From Ruminococcus sp. (GTDB lineage Bacteria; Bacillota; Clostridia; Oscillospirales; Ruminococcaceae): 64,000 nucleotides of DNA. The notes under the pieces are model-generated. The model saw only the letters and a list, made by a program, of their open reading frames with translations. It was not told the DNA's origin and did not search any database. The stretch is taken from contig JAFZRF010000043.1 in NCBI GenBank assembly GCA_017620025.1, forward strand, positions 37,875-101,874, given 5' to 3'. Shown here piece after piece: positions 1 through 8,624 of the stretch; the stretch's first letter is position 1; each line of letters opens with the position of its first letter. The position numbers and the translations under genes were made by a program.

Positions 1-1
1 T

Positions 2-103
2 GTATGCCGTGTTATTGAGACCTACTTCCACTATATGACTAATACTGAATTTGATAGCTGGTCCATGGATAACTGTCAGGTAATAGAGTACGATATAGAT
101 TGA
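2..103 (+). CDS. C-terminal tail of an upstream gene, possibly histidine-phosphatase family
   Basis: An open frame enters from the left edge and gives 33 residues before TGA at 101-103, ending in NCQVIEYDID. The gene lies just upstream of, and is probably cotranscribed with, the beta-galactosidase, whose SD follows the stop within a few bases. The ending (Asn-Cys, then a short strand finishing EYD) resembles the last strand of phosphoglycerate-mutase-like histidine phosphatases, but 33 residues cannot settle this. No catalytic motif is inside the window. Confidence 0.4.
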   Translation, partial: VCRVIETYFHYMTNTEFDSWSMDNCQVIEYDID

Positions 104-119
104 TTACCGGAGGTGCAAA

Positions 120-2090
120 ATGATCATAGGCGTTGACTACTACCCGGAACAGTGCGACCGGACTCTCTGGGAGCATGACATAATCACAATGGCTCAGACC
201 GGAGTTAAGGTAGTAAGGCTCGGTGAATTTTCATGGTCGAGACTCGAACCCCGTGAGGGCGATTATGATTTTGAATGGCTTGATGAGATAATGAAGCTCT
301 GTGCTTCGGCAGGACTTGGTATAATAATGGGTATACCCACAAACTGTCCTCCTCTGTGGCTGTATGAATCCTATCCCGATATAGTACGTATCGGCGAGGA
401 CGGCAAACCTGTCCAGACAGGTGTCCGCGGCCACCGCTGCATCAATTCACCTGTATTCATTCAGCACGCACGTCGCATAACAACGCAGATAGTGCGCCGC
501 TACAATGCCAACAGATCAATAGTTGCATGGCAGATCGACAATGAGCTTGAAGCATATCCATGCACCTGTCCGGCCTGCCGTGACAAATTCCGTGCATGGC
601 TGCTTGATAAGTATGCAGATGTTGAGATGATAAACAAGGCATTCGGAAACGTAGTATGGAGCGGTGAGTACAACAACGCTTCGCAGATACAGCCTCCGAC
701 AGCCTATCCGAAAGCATGGCAGAATCCTGCACTCTGTCTTGAATGGTACCGTTTCTGCAACGACAGTATCATCAATTATGTGAAGGAAATAGCCATAACC
801 ATACGCAGGGAGTGCCCGAAGGCAGTGCTGACGACAAATACCTGCTTCAGCAGTAATACCCCCGATTTCTACAGACTATTCGGCGAGCTTGACTTCGTTT
901 CCTATGACAACTATCCTCCGATCAGAATGCCAGAGGATAAACAGCAGCCGTATTCTCATGCTTTCTACCTCGATCTTATGCGAGGTGTGCGTGAGCAGAA
1001 ATTCTGGGTAATGGAGCAGCTCAGCGGCCCGACAGGCAGCTGGAGTCCCATGTCTCCCGCACCGCAGCCAGGTCAGCTGAAGGGTTATTCGCTTCAGGCT
1101 TTTGCACACGGTGCCGACGCAGTGATTCATTTCCGCTGGAGGACAGCCCTTACCGGAGCAGAGATGTTCTGGCACGGTATTTTTGATCACAGCGGCAAGC
1201 CGAACCGACGTTTCACAGAGTTTTCCGACCTTTGCAGGATAGCAGGACGTCTCGGTATGCTCGAGCACACCGAGATAGTATCGGATATTGCGCTGCTGTA
1301 TTCTCCCGAGAGCAGCTATGCTCTTGATATACAGCCTCAGACCGCAGGCTTCAGCTATATGGAGCAGCTCCGCAGGTTCCATTATGCGTTTTCAAAGTAC
1401 GGTGCAAATATCGATATAGTATATCCGGGAACAGATCTTTCAAAGTACAAGCTCGTTGTAGCTCCGTCACTGTTTGTGAACAAGCGTGCAGTGACCGAGA
1501 ACCTCTACCGTTTCGTTATCAACGGCGGCACTCTTGTACTTACCTGCCGCACCGGAGTCAAGGACGAGCACAACAACTGCATCATGGACGATCTCCCGAC
1601 AGTATTCAAGGAGCTTGTCGGCGCAGAGATATCCGAGTATGATCCTATAGGAGATATCAAACGTACTATGAGAGATTTCTCCGGCAGCGAGTACCCGTGT
1701 CTTGAATGGTGTGATATACTCCAGCCGACATCTGCAAGAGCGTATTCCGAGTATACAGACGGTTTCTACACAGGCTGTCCGGCAGTTACCATGAACCGCT
1801 ACTGCTCAGGCGTTACCTATTATGTCGGAACGATAAGTACGCAGGAATTCTACGACGGTTTTGCTTCCAACCTCATGACACAGACCAAGATTCCGAAGCT
1901 GAAAGGACTTCCTCAGGGAGTTGAAGTAACAACACGTACAAACGGCAAGGAGGAGTTTATCTTCTTCTTCAATAACTCAGAGGAAACTGCCGAGATTTCG
2001 CTTCCAAAGTCCATGTACAGCCTCATAAGCGCTACCGGCAAGGATCATCTTGTACTTGCGCCGTTTGAGACTGATATAGTGAGGAAGTAA
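120..2090 (+). CDS. GH42 family beta-galactosidase
   Basis: Intracellular hydrolase expected to release galactose from beta-galactosides; no signal peptide is present. The 656-residue length fits the family. The N-terminal TIM barrel starts with [10 protein letters not shown], typical of GH42. The acid/base Glu sits in [10 protein letters not shown] and the likely nucleophile Glu in FWVMEQLSG. The Cys cluster [10 protein letters not shown] matches the zinc site of many GH42 enzymes. A trimerisation-like domain and a small beta C-domain follow. GGAGGTG lies a few bases before the ATG. The next gene, dtd, starts one base after the stop, so the two are cotranscribed. Substrate (lactose, galacto-oligosaccharides or plant galactan) cannot be read from sequence. 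Confidence 0.93.
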   Translation: MIIGVDYYPEQCDRTLWEHDIITMAQTGVKVVRLGEFSWSRLEPREGDYDFEWLDEIMKLCASAGLGIIMGIPTNCPPLWLYESYPDIVRIGEDGKPVQTGVRGHRCINSPVFIQHARRITTQIVRRYNANRSIVAWQIDNELEAYPCTCPACRDKFRAWLLDKYADVEMINKAFGNVVWSGEYNNASQIQPPTAYPKAWQNPALCLEWYRFCNDSIINYVKEIAITIRRECPKAVLTTNTCFSSNTPDFYRLFGELDFVSYDNYPPIRMPEDKQQPYSHAFYLDLMRGVREQKFWVMEQLSGPTGSWSPMSPAPQPGQLKGYSLQAFAHGADAVIHFRWRTALTGAEMFWHGIFDHSGKPNRRFTEFSDLCRIAGRLGMLEHTEIVSDIALLYSPESSYALDIQPQTAGFSYMEQLRRFHYAFSKYGANIDIVYPGTDLSKYKLVVAPSLFVNKRAVTENLYRFVINGGTLVLTCRTGVKDEHNNCIMDDLPTVFKELVGAEISEYDPIGDIKRTMRDFSGSEYPCLEWCDILQPTSARAYSEYTDGFYTGCPAVTMNRYCSGVTYYVGTISTQEFYDGFASNLMTQTKIPKLKGLPQGVEVTTRTNGKEEFIFFFNNSEETAEISLPKSMYSLISATGKDHLVLAPFETDIVRK

Positions 2091-2091
2091 C

Positions 2092-2526
2092 ATGAGGATA
2101 GTATTGCAGAGAGTTACTTCTGCCTCAGTCACTGTAGACGGCAAGGTCTGCGGAAGCATTGGCAAGGGCTATCTTGTACTCCTCGGAATAGGAGCAGAGG
2201 ATACTGAGGCTGAATGCCGACGACTTGCTGACAAGATGATAAACCTGCGTATCTTCTCGGACGAGAATGACAAGATAAATCTTTCGCTTGCTGATGTAGG
2301 CGGAGATCTTCTCGTTGTATCGCAGTTCACACTCTATGCTGACTGCCGCAAGGGCAACCGTCCGAACTTCACACAGGCAGCCAAGCCAGACCACGCCGAG
2401 GCGCTATACAACTACTTCGTTGAGTACTGCCGGAGCAAGGGAAAGCATACCGAAACAGGAATATTCGGCGCTGATATGAAGGTAGAACTGTTAAACGACG
2501 GTCCTTTTACCGTTATACTTGAATAA
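2092..2526 (+). CDS. dtd: D-aminoacyl-tRNA deacylase
   Basis: Cytosolic proofreading enzyme that hydrolyses D-amino acids (and glycine mischarged on tRNA-Ala) from tRNA. At 144 residues it has the usual bacterial DTD length. It starts [13 protein letters not shown] and carries both family signatures: SQFTLYAD, holding the catalytic-pocket Ser-Gln, and the C-terminal NDGPFT, the counterpart of the NxGP(V/F)T cross-subunit motif. It follows the beta-galactosidase stop by one base and its SD lies inside that gene's end. Many Firmicutes carry dtd next to relA; here the context is different. Confidence 0.96.
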   Translation: MRIVLQRVTSASVTVDGKVCGSIGKGYLVLLGIGAEDTEAECRRLADKMINLRIFSDENDKINLSLADVGGDLLVVSQFTLYADCRKGNRPNFTQAAKPDHAEALYNYFVEYCRSKGKHTETGIFGADMKVELLNDGPFTVILE

Positions 2527-2531
2527 TAATC

Positions 2532-2561
2532 ACACCTCCGTCAATACTTGTACGGAGGTGT
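2532..2561 (+). promoter_or_regulatory. 10-bp hairpin that sequesters the next gene's SD
   Basis: ACACCTCCGT (2532-2541) pairs perfectly with ACGGAGGTGT (2552-2561) across a 10-nt loop. The right arm contains GGAGGTG, the only SD for the ATG at 2568. The structure could act as a weak terminator for dtd (the downstream tract TTTATTT is a poor U-run) or as a translational lock on the penicillin-binding protein gene, or both. Confidence 0.6.
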
Positions 2562-2567
2562 TTATTT

Positions 2568-4181
2568 ATGCGTAAATTCGGAGAAGACCGGATACTTGTC
2601 CTGACGGCAGGATTTTTTATGTCATTTGTTCTGACCGCTGCAAATTATTATCGTCTTGCATCACAGATGTCTGAGGAGGCTGTACAGGTTGAAGCAGAGC
2701 GCTCAGACCTGACCGTATCGGCGGGAGAGTGCCAGGGTACGATATATGACAGGAATATGCAGCCTCTTGTGAACAGAGAAAAGAAGTATGTCGCCGTAGC
2801 TGTTCCTTCAGCTATCGACTGTGAAGCAGCCGCTTCTACAGCATTAGACCGGGAATCTTTTCTTCACAGCTGCGAAAAAGGCAGGCCTTTCACATACGAG
2901 TGCAAGGCGGAAACTGAGGAATCAGACGGCCTTACGGTGTTTGCTGTTCCGGAGAGATACAGCAGTCATCAGCTTGCTCAGCACATTATCGGATATACAT
3001 CTGAGGACACAGGTGTCAGCGGGATAGAGTATGCCTACGATGCTATACTTCGTGGCAGCGGTTCGGAGAACAGCGTAACCTATGCAGTTGACGGCTCAGG
3101 AAGAGTAATGCTCGGCAGAGGCAAGACAGTGATAAGAAGCCGCAAGCAGGATACAGGAGTAGTACTCACGGTAGACAGCCGTATTCAGGAGCTCTGCGAA
3201 GAATGCGGCAGCAGTATAAAAAAAGGCGTTATAGTAGTATCTGAAGTCGATACCGGGGAGATACTTGCACTTGTAAGTCAGCCGGGATACAGAATTGATG
3301 ATATAGGCGCTGCACTTGATAACGAAGAACTGCCTCTTATCAACCGTGCGCTGTATTCCTACAGTGTAGGCTCGGTATTCAAGCTTGTAACAGCCTGCGA
3401 AGGGATTGAAGAGGGATGGCAGAACGGAGTATACGAATGCACCGGCAGTGAGAATATCTCAGGCCAGCTTTTCAACTGCCATAAATATGACGGGCACGGC
3501 CTGCAAACCATGACCGAAGCTCTTGTGAATTCCTGCAATACCTATTTCATCAGTCTTAGCCGAAGTCTCGATGTACAGCGTTTCCGGCAGCTTGCATCTG
3601 ATTTCGGATTTGGCAGGGATAATATGCTGTGCGCCGGCATGGTATCGTCGGCGGGAGTCCTTCCCACAACAGAAGAACTCCTGATTCCGGCCGAGCTTGC
3701 AAATTTTTCGTTCGGTCAGGGCAAGCTTACAGCTACACCGATACAGATAAATCAGCTTACGGCAGCAATAGCAGGCGGCGGAGAACTTCACCCTCTGACT
3801 CTTGTAAAGGGGCTGACAAGTGACGGCAGAACAATTACCAGTGAAAAACGCATCCCGGCCACCCGTGTAATAGACAGATTTACCGCAGCTGACATCAGGG
3901 ATATGATGGTATCGGCTGTAAAGGATAACAAGAAATCGAATGCCTATGCAAGGGGTATCCATGCCGGCGCTAAGACTTCAACAGCGCAGACAGGACGCTA
4001 TGACAAGAACGGAGAGGAGCTATGTCACGGCTGGATAACCGGTTTCTACCCTTCAGAATCACCGGAGTTTGCCATAACGGTGCTTGCAGAGGACGGCGGT
4101 TACGGCAATGAAGCAGCAGCACCTGTATTCAAAGCGATAACCAAAGGCCTCAAAAAGCTTTCTCAGGTTGACACAAAGTAA
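2568..4181 (+). CDS. Penicillin-binding protein transpeptidase (FtsI/SpoVD-like)
   Basis: Membrane-anchored D,D-transpeptidase expected to cross-link peptidoglycan outside the cell. One N-terminal membrane helix (about residues 8-28) precedes a short dimerisation-type region (GTIYDRN at 58-64) and the transpeptidase domain. The nucleophile motif is S269-V-F-K272 and the second motif S322-C-N324. The third motif reads K469-T-S-T instead of the usual KTGT. At 537 residues it is shorter than vegetative PBP2/FtsI and has no PASTA domain. Homologues of this size in clostridia are often annotated as penicillin-binding transpeptidases of unclear role. Translation may be limited by the hairpin over its SD. 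Confidence 0.88.
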   Translation: MRKFGEDRILVLTAGFFMSFVLTAANYYRLASQMSEEAVQVEAERSDLTVSAGECQGTIYDRNMQPLVNREKKYVAVAVPSAIDCEAAASTALDRESFLHSCEKGRPFTYECKAETEESDGLTVFAVPERYSSHQLAQHIIGYTSEDTGVSGIEYAYDAILRGSGSENSVTYAVDGSGRVMLGRGKTVIRSRKQDTGVVLTVDSRIQELCEECGSSIKKGVIVVSEVDTGEILALVSQPGYRIDDIGAALDNEELPLINRALYSYSVGSVFKLVTACEGIEEGWQNGVYECTGSENISGQLFNCHKYDGHGLQTMTEALVNSCNTYFISLSRSLDVQRFRQLASDFGFGRDNMLCAGMVSSAGVLPTTEELLIPAELANFSFGQGKLTATPIQINQLTAAIAGGGELHPLTLVKGLTSDGRTITSEKRIPATRVIDRFTAADIRDMMVSAVKDNKKSNAYARGIHAGAKTSTAQTGRYDKNGEELCHGWITGFYPSESPEFAITVLAEDGGYGNEAAAPVFKAITKGLKKLSQVDTK

Positions 4182-4221
4182 GTATTATGATAGAATAACA
4201 AGGAAAGGGAGGAGGAGAGAT

Positions 4222-5181
4222 ATGACAAAGGTAGATCTGATAACAGGGCTTCTCGGCTCCGGAAAGACAACGTTTCTTCTGAACTATGCAAGGTATCTGC
4301 TGGATAAAGGACTTCGCATCGCCGTTCTTGTGAACGATCTCGGTGCAGTAAATGTGGATATGCTTCTGCTGCAGGAGCTGAAAAGCGAGAACTGTCAGCT
4401 TGAAATGGTCTCGGGCGGCTGCGATCAGCATTGTCACAGGCGGCGTTTCCGTACTCAGCTCATCGCACTCGGTATGCAGCATTTCGACCGCATAATAATC
4501 GAACCCTCCGGAGTCTTTGATATGGACGAGTTCTTCGACGTTATCCGTGACGAACCTCTTGACCGCTGGTTCGAGATAGGTAGCGTTCTCACTGTGATTG
4601 AATCAGGCTCTGATGAACTGACTGATCAGATGGAATACCTGTTCGCTTCGGAGGCTGCCTGCTGCGGAAGACTGATACTGAGCAAGTATAAAGGTGATCC
4701 GTCAGAAGCAGAAGAAGCGGTCAGCAGGCTTAATACTGCACTTGAGAGCATAAGCTGCAAGCGCAGGTTCACAACGGCTGACATGACTGCAAAGGACTGG
4801 AAGGAACTTACAGAAGAAGATATGTCTTCCTTTATGAATTCCGGATACCGACTTGCTTCCTATGTGAAAAAGTATTCTCCTGATGATATACTGAGCGGAG
4901 TTCACTATTTTATGCGGCTTGAAATACCTGAGAAAGATTTACGGGAGCTTACAGAAAGCATATTCTCAGATCCTGCCTGCGGAAGGGTATATCGTATAAA
5001 AGGCGCTGTTCCGGTGGGCGGAAACTGGCTGAAGATAAATGCAACTCCCGGCGAATATGAAACAGAGCCGGTAACAGACGGACAGGCAGTTCTTATCGTG
5101 ATAGGCGATCAGGTAAGTACTGAGGCAGTAGACAAGCATATCAGAAGCTATAACAAGTCACCTGATTGCGTATTTATATAA
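4222..5181 (+). CDS. CobW/G3E-family P-loop GTPase
   Basis: Putative metallochaperone-type GTPase of the G3E family (CobW, UreG, HypB relatives), cytosolic. The P-loop GLLGSGKTT is at about residues 9-17, and a G3-like EPSGVFD follows the switch region. Instead of the CxCC metal motif seen in most COG0523 proteins, this protein has GGC67DQH70C71H72, a changed ligand set. The C-terminal CobW_C-like region is short. I chose the ATG at 4222, directly behind AGGAAAGGGAGGAGGAG, over an in-frame ATG at 4168 that overlaps the preceding gene. It ends at a clear terminator, so it closes the dtd-PBP transcript. The metal or partner is unknown. Confidence 0.83.
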   Translation: MTKVDLITGLLGSGKTTFLLNYARYLLDKGLRIAVLVNDLGAVNVDMLLLQELKSENCQLEMVSGGCDQHCHRRRFRTQLIALGMQHFDRIIIEPSGVFDMDEFFDVIRDEPLDRWFEIGSVLTVIESGSDELTDQMEYLFASEAACCGRLILSKYKGDPSEAEEAVSRLNTALESISCKRRFTTADMTAKDWKELTEEDMSSFMNSGYRLASYVKKYSPDDILSGVHYFMRLEIPEKDLRELTESIFSDPACGRVYRIKGAVPVGGNWLKINATPGEYETEPVTDGQAVLIVIGDQVSTEAVDKHIRSYNKSPDCVFI

Positions 5182-5190
5182 ATCAATATG

Positions 5191-5224
5191 AAGAGCATAA
5201 ACAGAACGTTTGTGCTCTTTTTTA
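5191..5224 (+). terminator. Intrinsic terminator after the CobW-like gene
   Basis: AAGAGCATAAAC and GTTTGTGCTCTT form a 12-bp stem (one G-U pair) with loop AGAAC, followed by a run of T ending at 5223. Confidence 0.9.
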
Positions 5225-5255
5225 TAAAAATACTGAAAAATCGCAGTTTCAGGGC

Positions 5256-5284
5256 TTGCATTTTCAAGCTGACTGTGATACAAT
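5256..5284 (+). promoter_or_regulatory. Sigma-A-type promoter for the topoisomerase B gene
   Basis: TTGCAT (5256-5261), 17-bp spacer, TACAAT (5279-5284), lying between the terminator at 5191 and the gene start at 5345. Confidence 0.65.
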
Positions 5285-5322
5285 ATAAAAGAATGTTCGT
5301 TTTATTAATATACGAAAGGAGA

Positions 5323-5336
5323 GCCGCATCTGCGGC
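5323..5336 (+). promoter_or_regulatory. Hairpin between SD and start codon
   Basis: GCCGC and GCGGC pair around the loop ATCT. The hairpin lies exactly between AAAGGAG (5315-5321) and the ATG at 5345. The linear distance from SD to ATG is 23 nt, too long. Removing the 14-nt hairpin leaves 9 nt, a normal spacing. Confidence 0.55.
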
Positions 5337-5344
5337 ATGATGAT

Positions 5345-7321
5345 ATGGCAAGAAAAAAGGAATACGATAACGACAGTATATCCATGCTGAAGGGCGCCGA
5401 CCGAGTAAGAAAACGCCCGGCTGTAATATTCGGCTCAGACGGCCTTGACGGCTGTGAGCACTCTATCTTTGAGGTCATTTCAAACTCTATTGACGAGGCA
5501 AGAGAAGGATACGGCAACAAGATAATCGTTACTCATTACCGCAACCATGATATTGAAGTTGAAGATTTCGGTCGTGGATGTCCCGTAGACTTCAACAACA
5601 ATGAAAAGCGCTACAACTGGGAACTTGTTTACTGTGAGCTCTATGCCGGCGGCAAATACGACAGTTCCTCCGATTATGAGTATTCTCTCGGCCTTAATGG
5701 ACTCGGTCTCTGTGCTACACAGTATTCTTCCGAGTTTATGAATGTAAAGGTCGTGCGTGACGGGTTCAGATATACTCTCAACTTTGAAAAGGGTAACAAC
5801 GTTGGAGGTCTGAAGAAGGAACCCTGCAAGCGGCGTCAGACAGGTACAAAGACACGCTGGCGTCCGGATCTTGACGTATTTACAGATATCGCCGTATCCG
5901 ATGAGTATTTCTGCGATATCCTCAAGCGTCAGGCTGTAGTAAACCCGGGGCTTCTCTTTGTATTCCGTTCCGAGAACGAAGCCGGAACCTTCAATGAGCA
6001 GGAATTCCTCTACGAGAACGGTATCACAGAATACGTTCAGGAGCTTGCCGGAGAGGGAACACTAACCTCTATCCAGCACTGGACTGCAGAGAAAAAGGGA
6101 CGTGACCGTGATGATAAGCCCGAGTATAAGGTAAAGCTCGATGTAGCACTTGTATTCACCAATAAAGTCAAGCTGACAGAGTACTACCATAACTCCAGCT
6201 ATCTTGAGCACGGCGGTTCGCCTGCAGAGGCTGTAAAGCGCGCATTCCAGGCACAGATAGACAGCTATATAAAATCAATAAACGGCTATCAGAAGAACGA
6301 GAGCAAGATCTCCTACAATGACGTTGAAGAATGCCTTGTACTTGTATCTTCATCCTTCTCGACTCAGACCTCATATGCAAACCAGACCAAGAAGGCAATA
6401 ACAAACAAGTTCATCCGTGAAGCTATGACGGAATTCCTCCGCCATCAGCTTGAGGTCTACTTCATAGAGAATCCGGACGAAGCGCAGAAGATAGCCGAGC
6501 AGGTTCTCATCAACAAGCGCAGCCGTGAGAACGCTGAAAGAGTGCGTCTCAACGTCAAGAAAAAGCTGACCGGTACAATCGACCTTGCGAACATGGTAGA
6601 GAAGTTCGTTGACTGCCGTACCAAGGACGTAAGCCGCCGTGAGATTTATATAGTGGAGGGTGATTCAGCGCTCGGTTCTGTAAAGCTCGCACGTAATGCT
6701 GAGTTCCAGGCTGTTATCCCGGTACGCGGTAAGATACTCAACTGTCTCAAGGCTGATTATTCCAAGATCTTCAAGAGCGAGATCATCACCGATCTTATCA
6801 AGGTACTCGGCTGCGGAGTAGAGGTCAGCACGAAGGCAAATAAAGAGCTTTCCACCTTCAATATCAATAATTTCCGCTGGAGTAAAATAGTTATCTGTAC
6901 CGATGCCGATGTTGACGGCTTCCAGATCAGAACGCTTATACTTACTATGCTCTACCGCCTTACTCCGACTCTCATTGAGGAAGGATATGTCTACATCGCA
7001 GAGTCTCCTCTTTTTGAGATAAACACCAAGGAGAAGACCTACTTTGCCTACACCGAGCAGGAAAAGCAGAGGATACTCGATATCATCGGCGACAAGAAGC
7101 ATACCATACAGCGCTCGAAAGGTCTCGGTGAGAACGAACCGGACATGATGTCCCTGACTACAATGAATCCCGATACACGCCGTCTTATTAAGGTCACCGT
7201 TGAAGATATCACGGAATCCGCAGAGATATTTGAGATGCTGCTCGGCGACGATCTGCAGGGCAGAAAGGACTATATATCCGAGTACGGCGCAGATTATCTT
7301 GAACTTGCAGATATCAGCTGA
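5345..7321 (+). CDS. Type IIA DNA topoisomerase B subunit (ParE/GyrB-like, divergent)
   Basis: ATPase and TOPRIM subunit of a type II topoisomerase. GHKL ATPase motifs are readable: ISNSIDEA (Mg-binding Asn/Glu), EDFGRGCPV, and GLNGLGLCA, which replaces the usual GLHGVGAS. The TOPRIM domain has VEGDSALGSVK, where gyrases and Topo IV read EGDSAGGSAK, the DxD motif TDADVDGFQIRTL, and a C-terminal SKGLGENEP matching the RYKGLGE box. The 658 residues lack the large GyrB insertion. The partner A subunit is at 8625. In clostridia this pair commonly exists in addition to canonical gyrase; a gyrase elsewhere in the genome is expected but not seen. Start chosen at 5345 because an upstream CTG is the only in-frame alternative. 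Confidence 0.88.
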   Translation: MARKKEYDNDSISMLKGADRVRKRPAVIFGSDGLDGCEHSIFEVISNSIDEAREGYGNKIIVTHYRNHDIEVEDFGRGCPVDFNNNEKRYNWELVYCELYAGGKYDSSSDYEYSLGLNGLGLCATQYSSEFMNVKVVRDGFRYTLNFEKGNNVGGLKKEPCKRRQTGTKTRWRPDLDVFTDIAVSDEYFCDILKRQAVVNPGLLFVFRSENEAGTFNEQEFLYENGITEYVQELAGEGTLTSIQHWTAEKKGRDRDDKPEYKVKLDVALVFTNKVKLTEYYHNSSYLEHGGSPAEAVKRAFQAQIDSYIKSINGYQKNESKISYNDVEECLVLVSSSFSTQTSYANQTKKAITNKFIREAMTEFLRHQLEVYFIENPDEAQKIAEQVLINKRSRENAERVRLNVKKKLTGTIDLANMVEKFVDCRTKDVSRREIYIVEGDSALGSVKLARNAEFQAVIPVRGKILNCLKADYSKIFKSEIITDLIKVLGCGVEVSTKANKELSTFNINNFRWSKIVICTDADVDGFQIRTLILTMLYRLTPTLIEEGYVYIAESPLFEINTKEKTYFAYTEQEKQRILDIIGDKKHTIQRSKGLGENEPDMMSLTTMNPDTRRLIKVTVEDITESAEIFEMLLGDDLQGRKDYISEYGADYLELADIS

Positions 7322-7365
7322 TTCTGATAAACAAAAATAAAATATTGAAAAACAATAAAAAGATA

Positions 7366-7394
7366 TTGACAAATAATATTTTCCGTGATATACT
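7366..7394 (+). promoter_or_regulatory. Sigma-A-type promoter between topoisomerase B and the membrane protein
   Basis: TTGACA (7366-7371), 17-bp spacer, TATACT (7389-7394). It gives the membrane protein and topoisomerase A genes their own start site, in addition to any read-through from 5256. Confidence 0.75.
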
Positions 7395-7427
7395 ATAGCC
7401 ATAACCAAATTATAGGAGGTTCTGGCT

Positions 7428-8606
7428 ATGGAGTATATATTCAGTCTGTTTTTCTTTTTTTTATTTTTTATTTATCCGATCATACTTGGTATCAGGAACT
7501 GGTATTTCACCTTCAGATATCCAAAACTTATGCCGGAAGAGAGGGCAAACAGCAAATATGACCAGAAATCTGCTCGTAATAATGACATCATTATCATATT
7601 TTGGGGACTGATCTGCACATTTATGTATCTCGCTGCTTTAGATACGTTACACAATGTTAACCATAATGACTATGATACAGCAATTTGTGTGGGTGATTTA
7701 CATACTTATCTTCACTCTCAATACAGTGTTACAGTTGTGGTAACTTTTATTCTGGGTGTTGTCGGTCTGCTGGTAATTTCATTTTTCTCACCGGAGAGTA
7801 TACCGCCAATACCGCAGGCTCTTTGCTTTGCCTTTGCTGTCATTGCTGAGATTGTATTTCTGCTGTTCATCATACAGCTTATAAAGAACTGCTATACTTC
7901 AGTTTTACCTCTGCTGTACTATCTGTTCAACCTCGTTCTGATAACGGCAAGAGTCACAAGGCGGTATATTACCGAACGTCTTAGCTATGTAGATGAGCAC
8001 GAAACGGTTTACATACATGAAAGTGCAAAGCCTATAGAAAGTGCTCTTCGCTCAGTCGCTTCACTAACCGGACTGCATTTTCTCATGATACTTCCGGCAG
8101 CTGTGATACTTGTTGCTCTTTTCATACTTCTCGGCCAGGGTCCTGACGGTATCATCAAGGCATTCACCATGACTGCTGACTGGACATTCTCCACTCAGAT
8201 ACCGCCTCCGCCGGTAGAGTACGAAGGACATTACCTTTGCACGGTAGCAGCAGGAGGACACAAGAAGGTAGTAAAGCCTCTCCGTTTCGGCAAGCGCAGG
8301 GGAGCGGTCATAGTAGTGAACCGTCAGCTCCTTGCGTCAAATGCGTTTGAGGATATGATCATGGAGAGAGCACCGAAATTCCATAAGGCAGTAAGAGGAT
8401 TCTACGACAAGTATGGTTATCCCGTTTCAAAGCATATTACCACAGAGAAACGCGCGGATATCGTTTATCTGATAATGAAGCCGCTTGAATGGCTTTTCAT
8501 ACTATGTTTATATACATTTGATACACATCCCGAAAACCGCATAGCAGTGCAGTATTCGGATTACAAAAAATCTGACATGGTTCAACAGGAAGGGCGAGCC
8601 ATGTAA
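7428..8606 (+). CDS. Polytopic membrane protein of unknown function (possibly DUF6688-like)
   Basis: A 392-residue protein with hydrophobic segments at the extreme N-terminus (a run of Phe and Leu), near residues 60-75, 100-120, 125-155, 160-180 and 210-235. A soluble C-terminal half follows, with GHYLCTVAAGGHKKVVKPLR and IVVNRQLLASNAFEDMI. From memory this C-terminal pattern is like a family annotated DUF6688, but I cannot confirm it and assign no function. The gene sits between the two topoisomerase subunit genes, 18 bp before the A subunit start, behind TAGGAGG. The arrangement suggests co-expression, not necessarily shared function. The leading part is richer in A+T than the flanking topoisomerase genes. 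Confidence 0.8.
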   Translation: MEYIFSLFFFFLFFIYPIILGIRNWYFTFRYPKLMPEERANSKYDQKSARNNDIIIIFWGLICTFMYLAALDTLHNVNHNDYDTAICVGDLHTYLHSQYSVTVVVTFILGVVGLLVISFFSPESIPPIPQALCFAFAVIAEIVFLLFIIQLIKNCYTSVLPLLYYLFNLVLITARVTRRYITERLSYVDEHETVYIHESAKPIESALRSVASLTGLHFLMILPAAVILVALFILLGQGPDGIIKAFTMTADWTFSTQIPPPPVEYEGHYLCTVAAGGHKKVVKPLRFGKRRGAVIVVNRQLLASNAFEDMIMERAPKFHKAVRGFYDKYGYPVSKHITTEKRADIVYLIMKPLEWLFILCLYTFDTHPENRIAVQYSDYKKSDMVQQEGRAM

Positions 8607-8624
8607 TATACACAGGAGGGTATA

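Noticed and set aside
4168-4221. Longer N-terminus for the CobW-like gene
   Set aside because: The strong SD sits inside this stretch, directly before ATG 4222, and the P-loop is at the usual distance from that start.
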